Source of the DNA: Cephalotus follicularis | Taxonomy: Eukaryota; Streptophyta; Magnoliopsida; Oxalidales; Cephalotaceae | Reading direction: 5' to 3' | Assembly (NCBI GenBank): GCA_001972305.1 | Contig: BDDD01000378.1 | Location: 72,996 to 136,995 of the forward strand | Length of the DNA stretch: 64,000 nucleotides | Shown here: one piece after another, positions 53,956 through 63,010 of the stretch | Layout: every line of letters starts with the position of its first letter | Position numbering within the stretch: the stretch's first letter is position 1 | Notes under the pieces: generated by a model | What the model was told of the DNA's origin: nothing | Databases searched by the model: none | Seen by the model: only the letters and a program-made list of their open reading frames with translations | Program-made: the position numbers and the translations under genes

Positions 53956-54607
53956 GATGATGAAAAAAATTTGCTCAAAAGGCATAAATTAAAGTAATAC
54001 CAATTTAAAAATATAAGTGAATACCAATAGAGACAAATTATAATGTAAGCAATTTGTAATGTTCATGCAATATCAAATAAGCAATGAGTTATGAGTCTTA
54101 GTCTTAATTTCTCATATTGAGCCTTTTCTCCCAAAGTTCATAAACTCAAGCATTAGCATTTCTCCCCAAACATAATTCTCCACAAACATAACATATTTCT
54201 TTTGAGCCATTAGCATTTCTCCCCCTTTTTTGTATAGCATCAAAAAGATCTACAAAAGGCAGAAAAAATTAGCTCCCCCTTAATAAAAGCAAGGGTGAAA
54301 AAAATATGAACATAAGCATTAGAATCAAAATATCGGCAATAATTGAGAAAACACAATTATACAACACAATTATATCATAGATCAAATATATATATTCATA
54401 CAACACAATTCATAAAAACTGTATAAACATCATCGCATAAACACAATTTCATAAACACATAAACATTTCATTAATATCATGAATTCAAACTTGTTCTTAC
54501 AAAAAATTATAAATAACCACTTAGTTTTCATTACATCACAACTAAAAACAAAAAATTAGCAACAAGAAACAAAACAATACCAAATAGAAAACAGCAGCAA
54601 CAAGCAA
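53956..54607 (-). other. non-coding spacer between extra ORF and polypurine tract of G
   Basis: A/T-rich, with several purine-rich minus-strand runs (AAAAAAGGGGGAGAAATG near 54212-54229, AAGGGGGAGC near 54272-54281). These could be secondary polypurine tracts, a feature described in Sireviruses. No gene seen. Confidence 0.6.
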
Positions 54608-55921
54608 TCAAGAGGCAACAGGAGGGGCATCGGATTCAGATTCATCTCCCGAAGTCTCTTCGCAACGATCAATAGTTTTGGAGTCGGCAAGCTTTCGTTC
54701 CATTCTTTTTAGACACCTCTTAACGACTTTCAGATCGTAGAAGATGGTGTCATCAACATTTTCGTAGTCGGAATGAAGTATCTTATGATCGTTCTCCAAT
54801 CTAGTGAGCCGCGTGTTGACTTGCTTAAATTTATCATCAAGCGAGGCTTGCATGGAAGCAAATGGAGAACGCATGAACTCCATCAGCCTGTCATAATCAG
54901 TAGTGGATGAGCTTCCTTGAGCTTGAGGCTGAGCAGGTGTAGCTTCCCCTTGAGCTTCCCAAGGAGGGTTCTCTTCTTGCTCTTCAATAGCAATCCTTGG
55001 CCCTTGATCCACTTTGGGGTAATAGGTCCAAATCCCTTCCTGTTTCTTCCACCCCATCCGATTCAAAGTACTCTTGTTGTATGTGTCTTCTTTCTTTAAT
55101 TTGGTTGCTATCTCTCCTTCTAGCCGAATATGACAATGTTGGAAGACTTTGGTAAGAATGGAGCCAAAAGGTAGAACTGATTTCTTTTGTGAGAATGCTC
55201 TAACCATAGTCTTGAGCATGAGGAGAGGAAAACAAAACTCAATTTTGGAAAGGATGCACCACATAAGAAAAACTTGCATCCTAGACAATTTTGCATACCC
55301 TCCACCAGTGGGTAGAATTTGATGAACAATAAGATGGTGGAGTAACCTATGATCTACAGACAATCTATTGGTTGTCAATGCCATATTGGGATGGACATTT
55401 GGATCATTAGGGTAGAGAATAGACAAAATTTGGTTAGGGTGAAAACCCTCAACCTCCGACCATTTCTTGTGTTCAAAGACATATAAACCGGTGTGTGGAA
55501 TATGTAAAATAGAAGCTAGAATCCTAGCATCTAGGTAAATTCTCTGCCCTTTAACAGAGGAGGAGAGTGAAAATTCCTCATTTGGGCTAGAAACAATCCT
55601 AAGGTTAGAATAAAATTCCTTGACCAATTTAATATAAAAGGGGTCAGAAATTTGAACAAGTGGGAGAAGATGTAGATCATCTAACCAGGAAACGAAAGAA
55701 AACTCGGAGGAACAGAAATCCAAGTCAATATTTCTGCCTCCCATCACACTTTTTTCAACAAAAACTACATTCCTAAGAGAAACTTGCTCTTTGGATGCGG
55801 AATCCTAAAGAGAAGGGTCGGGGGAAGACTCTCTAAGTTCGATCCTCTGCTTTTTAGCAGATTTCTTAGGTTGAGAGGTCGAAGCAGCCTTCTTTTTGAC
55901 AGTTTGTTTAGTCCAAGGCAT
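54608..55921 (-). pseudogene. extra sense ORF of G, after pol (env-like position)
   Basis: Open 379 codons at 55747-54608. The same frame extends upstream to an ATG at 55921 (MPWTKQTVKKKAAS) through one TAG at about 55805-55807, so the intact protein would be near 437 residues. The N-terminus is strongly basic. The middle (LVKEFYSNLRI, LDARILASILHIPHTG) resembles the 'putative plant transposon protein' type of domain. A Q/S-rich linker and a charged C-terminal helix (MERKLADSK) with acidic end follow. Sireviruses often carry an env-like ORF here; I see no clear signal peptide or transmembrane helix, so I do not call it an envelope. Function unknown. Confidence 0.7.
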
Positions 55922-56508
55922 TTTCACAAACAGTTGGTGAGCACAAGGAGAAGACACTGAGAATGACAAAAATAGATGGATTGGAGTAAACGAAAAGAGT
56001 TTTTGATGTTGAAAACGGGTTTAGAAGATGTTTTTCGAAATATTAGAATGATTTTTGAAAGAAAAAGTAGAGAGAAAAAAAATTTGAAATTGCTCATAGT
56101 AGGGTAGAAGTGATAAATGAACATAAGATCGACGTTTTTATGAAGAAGTCGATTTCTGAGTAAAATACGTCGACGTGATTCAAAAGAAGTCGACGCGTTC
56201 TTTAAATGAACGGAAGAAATCGATACAGAAAACGCTGCGTTTTGAAAAGCATCGACGTGTTTGAAAAGGAGTCGACGTGTTTCAAAGAGATCGATGTTTT
56301 GAAAAGAGATCGACGTGATTTTCATAAGACATACAGTTTTCCAGAAAAGAAGTCGACGTTATTTTGTAAAGCATAAAATTTCCAGAAAAGAAGTCGACTC
56401 TTTTATAAAACAGTGCAGAAAAATCAAGCAAAAACAAATCAATAACCGAAAACAATCATCACATCAATTATGCATTCAATCAAACATATCATTCAAACAT
56501 AATAAACA
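55922..56508 (-). other. spacer between pol and the extra ORF of G, with palindrome cluster
   Basis: No gene. Between 56127 and 56396 lie about eleven TCGA-centred motifs (TACGTCGACGTG, AAGTCGACGCG, GCATCGACGTG, AGATCGATGTT). The arms favour CACG/CGTG ends, a different flavour from the G LTR. It is the only clear cluster outside an LTR in the window. Confidence 0.8.
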
Positions 56509-57964
56509 TCATTCAAGCTCACACAAACCTAATTCTCTTATAAACTTAGAAAAAGAATTCTCATCTAAAGGTTTGGTGAAAATATCCGCCACTTGTTTTT
56601 CGGTGGGAATATGCTCTAAAACAATGTCACCACATTCTATGTGTTCTCTTAAGAAATGGTATCTAATGTCAATATGCTTTGTCCTAGAATGATGGACAAG
56701 GTTCTTAGCAAGGAAAATGCTACTAGTGTTATCACATTTGATAGATACATCCTTAACACATATACCATAATCAACCAATTGTTGCTTTTGCCAAAGAATT
56801 TGAGCACAACAACTACCTACTACAATATACTCAGCTTCAGTGGTAGATAAAGCTACTGAATTTTGCTTCTTGCTAAACCAAGAGACTAGCATGCTTCCTA
56901 GGTATTGGCATGAGCCACTAGTGCTCTTGTGGTCTACTTTATAACCACCAAAGTCGGCATCCGAGTAAGAATGTAAATCAAAATTCGAATCTCGGGAATA
57001 CCATAAACCTAGAGTAGGAGTGTATGCAAGATATTTAAAAATCCTTTTCACAGCAAATAAATGGGATTCTTTAGGATTGGATTCAAAACGGGCACACAAG
57101 CACACACTAAACAAAATATCGGGTCTACTTGCGGTTAAGTATAATAAAGAACCTATCATACTTCTATAAAGCTTTTCATCGATACATTTACCTTGTTCAT
57201 CTTTGTCAAGCTTTGTAGAGGTACTCATTGGTGTCTTGCTCGTTTTAGCATTCTCCATCCCAAACTTCTTTAGAATATCCTTTGTATATTTTGTTTGGTT
57301 GATGAAGATCCCGTCTTTGTTTTGTGTGACTTGTAGTCCAAGAAAATAGTTGAGCTCTCCCATTAAACTCATTTCAAATTCAGCTTTCATTGTATTTGAA
57401 AATTCCTTGCATAAAAAATCATTAGTAGATCCAAAGATAATATCATCAACATAAATTTGAACAATAAGTAGATCATTACCTTTAGACTTTGTAAAAAAAG
57501 TAATATCAACATTTCCTCTTTTAAAATCATTTTCAATCAAAAATTTTGTCAATCTCTCATACCAAGCACGAGGGGCTTGTTTGAGTCCATATAAAGCTTT
57601 ATTAAAATTGAAAACATGATTTGGAAAGTGAGGGTCCTCAAAACCTTGAGGTTGTTCAACATACACCTCTTCTTTAATAAAACCATTTAAAAAAGCACTT
57701 TTCACATCCATTTGATATAATTTGAAATTATTAAAAAATGCAAATGCAAGCAACAAACAAATGGATTCTAATCTAGCAACCGGTGCATAAGTCTCATCAT
57801 AATCTATTCCTTCTTCTTATGAATAGCCTTGGGCAACTAGTCTAGCCTTATTTCTAATAATGGTTCCTTGATCATCCATCTTGTTTCTAAAAACCCATTT
57901 GGTTCCTATAACCGAATGGTCCTTTGGTCTAGGTACAAGAAACCAAACTTTGTTTCTATCAAAT
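56509..57964 (-). pseudogene. pol: G: reverse transcriptase and RNase H
   Basis: 415 open codons from 57756: QMDVKSAFLNGFIKEEVYVE, ALYGLKQAPRAWYERL, the active site YVDDIIFGSTN, then RNase H SDADFGGYKVDHKSTSG, ALSTTEAEY, RTKHIDIRYHFLREH, and EKQVADIFTKPL. It ends at TGA 56509. The N-terminal 70 codons (57964-57757, KWVFRNKMDDQGTIIRNKA) are in frame but carry one TAA near 57818 where Gln is expected. RT and RNase H motifs are complete. Confidence 0.9.
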
Positions 57965-59269
57965 TGGTTTAAACTCTTCTTGCATGGCTAAAATCCAATT
58001 TGCATCTTTTTCCGCTTCTACAAAGTTCTTGGGTTCTATGTGTGAAAGGAATGCAACATAGTTACAAGTGTTTGCTCTAGATCTAGTTCTAATCCCTTGT
58101 TGAATGCCACCTATGATAGCCTCATGTGGGTGGTCTCTAACAACCTTGTAAGTCTTATCTATGAGTTCTTCTTGGTAGCTATCCTTAGGTTCAACTTCTA
58201 TGTCCTCCGATGGTCCATGAAAATCTATACTATCATGCACATGTGAACTTGAATCATGCAACTCATCAAAAACAATATGCATATATTCTTCTCCTAATAA
58301 AGTACGCTTATTGAAACATCTATAAGCTTTAGTAGAGAGAGAGTAGCCAAGAAATATACCTTCGTCCGCTTTGGAATCAAACTTACCAAGTTGGTCTTTG
58401 CCATTGTTGTGAATAAAACATTTACATACGAAGGCACGAAAGTAGCTAATGTTAGGCTTTCGCTCCTTCCATAACTCGTATGGAGTCTTTTTGAGAATAG
58501 GCCTTATTGATGTTCTATTCAAAATATAACATGCGGTGTTTGTGGCTTCGGCCCAAAAGTACTTTGGTAAATCATTTTCGCAAAGCATTGTTATTGTCAT
58601 TTCTTCCAAAGTTATATTTCTCCTTTCAACAACTCCATTTTGTTGAGGAGTCCTAGGGGTTGAAAACTCATGTTTAAAACCATTTTTAATGCAATAATCA
58701 TCAAAAATATTATTTTTGAAATCTTTGCCATGGTCACTTGTAATTTTCAAAATTGAAAGTCCTTTTTCCTTTTGAACTATTTTACAAAAATTGGCAAAGA
58801 AGGGAAAAGTTTCACTTTTATGTGCTAAAAAGTAAACCCATGTGTACCTAGTATAGTCATCAACAATAACATAGGCATAAGATTTACCTCCTAAGCTTCT
58901 TATGTTTATTGGTCCAAAAAGGTCCATATGGAGTAGTTCGAGTGGCCTAGAAGTTGCAACAATGTTTGTAGGTTTAAAACTTGCTCTTATTTGTTTACCT
59001 TGTTGGCAAGCATCACACAACTTATCTTTTTGAAAACTCAATTTTGGAAGACCTTTAACAAGGTCATGTTTCAAAATTTTTGCAATTGTTCTCATACTCA
59101 CATGTCCAAGCCTTCTATGCCACATCCAACTATCTTCATTTAAGGAGACAAGGCATTTTACATTTTGATTTTGAAGGTCATTTAAATTAATAACATAAAC
59201 ATTGCCTTCTCTTTGTCCAATAAATTTAGTAGCATTATTGTTGTTGTCTATGACTCTACATGAAGTATT
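57965..59269 (-). pseudogene. pol: G: GAG-pre-integrase and integrase
   Basis: 388 open codons from 59125 (MWHRRLGHVSM, zinc finger H-H then CDACQQGK). Core: Asp in LHMDLFGPINI, Asp in ITSDHGKDF, Glu in PQQNGVVERRN; then WAEATNTACYILNRTSIRP and GIFLGYSLSTKAYR. A single extra base near 57965 shifts the frame before RT. The segment 59269-59126 is in the same frame and follows a TAA at about 59268-59270. All three catalytic residues are present. Confidence 0.9.
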
Positions 59270-59550
59270 TTAAAAAATAACTCTATAATTCTTGTCACAT
59301 AATTGACTTATGCTCAAGAGATTGTGTTTGAGTCCTTTTACATGCAATACATAAGAAATAGAAATATCCTTGTTACCTATAGATCCGGTTCCAACGATTT
59401 GTCCTTTCGTATTGTCTCCAAAGGTCACGTTACCTCCGTCTTTTGGTTTCCAAGTTATAAATTGCCGTTTGTTACCCATCATATGCTTGGAACAACCACT
59501 ATCGAGGTACCAACGTTTTCTCTTTGGTGACACCTACAAAACAAGAAAAT
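59270..59550 (-). pseudogene. pol: G: protease
   Basis: Frame 59533-59270 holds KRWYLDSGCSKHMMG (copia protease site, D-S-G) and HNLLSISQLCDKNYRVIF before a TAA. Its frame is shifted against gag, which may be a true frameshift site or a lesion; many Sireviruses read gag and pol in one frame. Confidence 0.85.
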
Positions 59551-61203
59551 TTATGTTGAAGCCTTTGGTACCCAAGTTGCTTTGGGTCCGGGGGGGTTAG
59601 TAACAAATGTTCCTTTAGGAACCCATATAGTTCTTAGTTTCAACAATTTATTTTTTAATAGCAAATTTCTTTTGTTCATGTCATTTTTCTTCCGATAGCA
59701 TGTGTGTGTAGTGTGGCCATGTCTATTGCAATAATTACAAGTCATGCTTGATGAGATCTTTTGCTTATCCTTCTTTTCAAGGTATTTTTGAAAATGTTTA
59801 ACATTATTCATCTCATCATAACCTAGGCCAGCTTTGTTGAAAACACATCTTTGAAGACCTAGTAGTTTATCTAGTTTTTCACTACTATCAGAAAATTTTG
59901 AAAAAGTCTTTTTAAGAGCATCAATTTGAACTTTTAAAGTCTCATTTTCTTTTTCTAAAGAAATAATCTTATCATCTAGTGACTTATTAGATAAGCATTC
60001 TAATTCATGGTTTAAGCTAACATTTTCTCTATTAATAGATTTAATGGTCTTTTTAAGAGAAGAGTTTTCTAAGCTAAATTTCTCAAGAAGTTCAAGTGGT
60101 TCACTTACCTCATTCTCATCTTCATCTTGATCACTATCGTTGATAGCCATCAATGCTATTTGTGCTACTTCTTGGTCTTCTTCTTCTTCGGAACTTGATT
60201 CATCACTATCCGACCAAGTGGCAAGCATAGCTTTCTTCTTTTTGATAGTGTCCTTTGCTTTCTTCAATCTTGGGCATTCACTCTTGTAATGTCCGGGTTT
60301 ATTACATTCGAAGCACACTATCTCTTCCTTCTTTGTTTCGGATTTTGATGGGAATGTCTTCTTGAAATGTTTGTTCCCAAACTTTTTCGTAGCTAGATAC
60401 TTCTTGAATCTTCTTGTGATTAAAGCCATTTCATCGTCACTTTCTTCATCACTTGAGTCCGGTGTAGAGGACTTAAATGCAATGACTTTCTTTTTCTTTT
60501 TATCTAGTTCTTCATCATCCTCATGATTTTTGATGGTCATTTCGTGTATCATGAGTGATCCAAGAAGTTCTTCAAGCGGCAAAGTGTTGAGGTATTTAGC
60601 TTCCTCTATGGCCGTAACTTTAGGTATCCAACTTTTCGGTAGACACCTAAGTATCTTTCTCACCATTTCACTATTAGTGCAGCATTTATTCAATGATTGT
60701 AAGGAATTAATAATATTAGTAAATCTAACAAACATACCGGAAATGTTTTCGTTTTCCTTCATGGAGAACATTTCGTATTCTCTTACAAGCATGTTTATTT
60801 TTGCGTCCTTGACTTGATTTGTACCTTCATAGGTAACTTCTAATCTATCCCACATCTCTTTAGCCGTAGCACATGATGATACTCTATTGAATTCATTAGA
60901 ATTTAAAGCACATATAATCACATGTTTGGCTTTAGCGTTTAGTTGTTCCTTTTTTCGATCATCATCCGTGTAAGAGCTTCTCGGTTTGAGGGTTTTGATA
61001 CCTTCTTGCGAGATGATGTGAGGAAGTTCCGGGCCATCAATAATGATGTCCCATAGGTTGAAGTCAATAGCTTCAATGAATATAGTCATCTTTGCCTTCC
61101 AATGACTATAGTTGTTTCCATCGAAAAATGGAGGCTTTGAGATGGACATGCTTTCCTTGTTTGACATATTCAATTCCATAAGGATCTTTGTAATCTCTAA
61201 CAA
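59551..61203 (-). CDS. gag: G: gag, intact
   Basis: 550 codons without a stop. The functional start may be the Met 12 codons in (MSNKESMSISKPPFFDGNNY). Order: gag core (YSHWKAKMTIFIEAIDFNLW, CATAKEMWDRLEVTYEGT, GMFVRFTNIINSLQ), a Lys-rich and acidic linker, a first knuckle CFECNKPGHYKSEC near residue 300, a long coiled coil about 375-470 (SLEKENETLKVQIDALKKTF), and a second knuckle CNYCNRHGHTTHTC near 497. Long gag with a coiled coil is typical of Sireviruses. A truncated repeat of its first third occurs at 62603-62977. Confidence 0.95.
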   Translation of the reverse strand: MLEITKILMELNMSNKESMSISKPPFFDGNNYSHWKAKMTIFIEAIDFNLWDIIIDGPELPHIISQEGIKTLKPRSSYTDDDRKKEQLNAKAKHVIICALNSNEFNRVSSCATAKEMWDRLEVTYEGTNQVKDAKINMLVREYEMFSMKENENISGMFVRFTNIINSLQSLNKCCTNSEMVRKILRCLPKSWIPKVTAIEEAKYLNTLPLEELLGSLMIHEMTIKNHEDDEELDKKKKKVIAFKSSTPDSSDEESDDEMALITRRFKKYLATKKFGNKHFKKTFPSKSETKKEEIVCFECNKPGHYKSECPRLKKAKDTIKKKKAMLATWSDSDESSSEEEEDQEVAQIALMAINDSDQDEDENEVSEPLELLEKFSLENSSLKKTIKSINRENVSLNHELECLSNKSLDDKIISLEKENETLKVQIDALKKTFSKFSDSSEKLDKLLGLQRCVFNKAGLGYDEMNNVKHFQKYLEKKDKQKISSSMTCNYCNRHGHTTHTCYRKKNDMNKRNLLLKNKLLKLRTIWVPKGTFVTNPPGPKATWVPKAST

Positions 61204-61214
61204 TTAAGAAATAA

Positions 61215-61236
61215 GATTGACCTCTCTGATAGCAAT
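61215..61236 (-). promoter_or_regulatory. primer-binding site of G (degenerate)
   Basis: On minus TTGCTATCAGAGAGGTC next to the 5' LTR. It resembles TGGTATCAGAG (initiator tRNA-Met type) with mismatches. The identical sequence recurs at 62989-63010. Confidence 0.7.
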
Positions 61237-62514
61237 TGAAATAAAACACTCTTGCAATATACAAGAGGCGAGGGTGAATTGAATATTGAAGTAAAATTGG
61301 GAATTTAAAAACTTTAAATGTAAAGAGTTAAGGAAAGAAAAACTTCTCCGAAATTTAGAGTGGTTCGGCTAACTCTTGCCTACGTCCACTTTTCCCAAGG
61401 GAGATCTTTGAGTTTCCACTATATCTCGAATTGATTAAGGCAGCAATTCGTTACACCTCACAAATTCGTGATTGACCTCAATCACAAGACCTTAACCTCA
61501 AAGCCTTAGAGGATTCTCCTCTTTTACAAGAAATGATAAAAGTGTTTACAAGTTGACCTCTCAAATAGGTAGGTATGAAAAATACAGCTCTCAATATGAA
61601 ACACTCAGATATTCTCAAAGAATAGAGCTTAGAAGCTTGTTAGAGCAATATAGAGCACTTTGAGCTTTTTACACAAGTATGCTTGGATTTGATTTCTCTT
61701 TTGATGTTGTGTAATTGATGTTGAATAATTCTGAATTATTGTTTTTCTTCTGAGGTTTCAATCTTCCTTTTATAGCCACAAAAGATTTGTAGCCGTTGCA
61801 TAATTCATGGAAGCTTTTGATTTAATATTGTGTAGTTGCAATCTTTGAATTTGTCGTCTGCTGACATAAAGACGTCGACTTCTTTTTAAAGGCGTCGATG
61901 CCTTTGTAGCTGATAGCCGTTGGTAGTGCATGTACTAGCCGTTCCAGGTTTCCCGGGTCTTGTTCATTTAAAAAGACGTCGATGTCTTTTTAACGGCGAC
62001 GATGTCATTTCTGGGAAATCTCCAGCATTTGACTCTTTGAACATCACATCGACTTCTTCTATGGGGGTCGATGTATTTTCTGGGAAATGCAGGTAGGTCT
62101 AGAAAGGCGTCGATGTCTATCGAAAGGCGTCGATGTCTTTTGTACGAACGTCGATGTCTTTGTATATAGGATCGATGTCTTCAATTTGCAATTTCGTACA
62201 GTAGCTTCTGGCACTAAAGACGTCGATGTCATTTTTAAAGTAGTCGATGTCTTTTGGTACGGACGTCGATGTCATAACTGGAAGGACGATGTCTTCATTG
62301 TATTTTGATCTTGCACTAAAGATGTCGATGTCTTTGTGGAAGGGATCGATGTCTTCTTGTACGGACGTCGATGCCATTATTTGAGAGTCGATGTCTTCTT
62401 CTGCATATGGTATTTTGCTTTGGTATTGAACTTGTAATTTCTTGCACATTAAGTAAACTTGTCAAATGCAAATATGTTATCATCAAAACAAGGATTGAGA
62501 CTTAATCTGTCACA
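61237..62514 (-). repeat. 5' LTR of G
   Basis: Plus start TGAAATAAAACAC. The far end reads CTTAATCTGTCACA where the other LTR has CTTAATCGTCAACA, so the last 7 bp are altered or replaced. TATAAAA on minus at 61768-61774. Palindrome cluster at 61870-62396. 1278 bp. Confidence 0.9.
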
Positions 62515-62614
62515 CCCGTTCCCTACAACAACCAATATCCTTACCGAGAACGGATATGACGTTCCATATGACAACTTCCTTTCGGAAATCACCATATGGA
62601 TTTTATAACTTATC
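62515..62614. other. filler between the two tandem copies
   Basis: About 100 bp without a match elsewhere in the window. It contains CCATATG at about 62563 and CATATGG at about 62592 as inverted words. CTGTCACACCCG at its left resembles ends of chromovirus LTRs (TGTCCCACCCCG in B), so it may be a remnant of another LTR. Origin unknown. Confidence 0.4.
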
Positions 62615-62977
62615 TAATCTATCCCACATCTCTTTAGCCGTAGCACATGATGATACTCTATTGAATTCATTAGAATTTAAAGCACATATAATCACATGTT
62701 TGGCTTTAGCGTTTAGTTGTTCCTTTTTTCGATCATCATCCGTGTAAGAGCTTCTCGGTTTGAGGGTTTTGATACCTTCTTGCGAGATGATGTGAGGAAG
62801 TTCCGGGCCATCAATAATGATGTCCCATAGGTTGAAGTCAATAGCTTCAATGAATATAGTCATCTTTGCCTTCCAATGACTATAGTTGTTTCCATCGAAA
62901 AATGGAGGCTTTGAGATGGACATGCTTTCCTTGTTTGACATATTCAATTCCATAAGGATCTTTGTAATCTCTAACAA
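62603..62977 (-). pseudogene. gag: truncated second copy of gag of G
   Basis: The first 121 codons equal residues 1-121 of gag at 61203, ending ..KEMWDRL, then two unrelated codons and a stop. Offset is exactly 1774 bp. No function is expected, as the core domain is cut. Confidence 0.9.
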
Positions 62978-63010
62978 TTAAGAAATAAGATTGACCTCTC
63001 TGATAGCAAT

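Larger units (their letters stand above)
52665..62514 (-). mobile_element. Sirevirus-like Ty1/copia element G
   Basis: Minus order: 5' LTR (61237-62514), gag, PR, INT, RT, RNase H, spacer, extra ORF, spacer, polypurine tract, 3' LTR (52665-53941). INT before RT makes it copia; a long gag with two CCHC knuckles and an extra sense ORF after pol point to the Sirevirus group. CTCTC at 52660-52664 is the left flank; the right TSD cannot be tested because the sequence beyond the 5' LTR is rearranged. Inserted just upstream of gag of E. Confidence 0.9.

Noticed and set aside
62508..62614. A new LTR starting TGTCACACCCG
   Set aside because: Only about 100 bp before gag sequence resumes; no second end, no TSD. 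Kept as filler of unknown origin.
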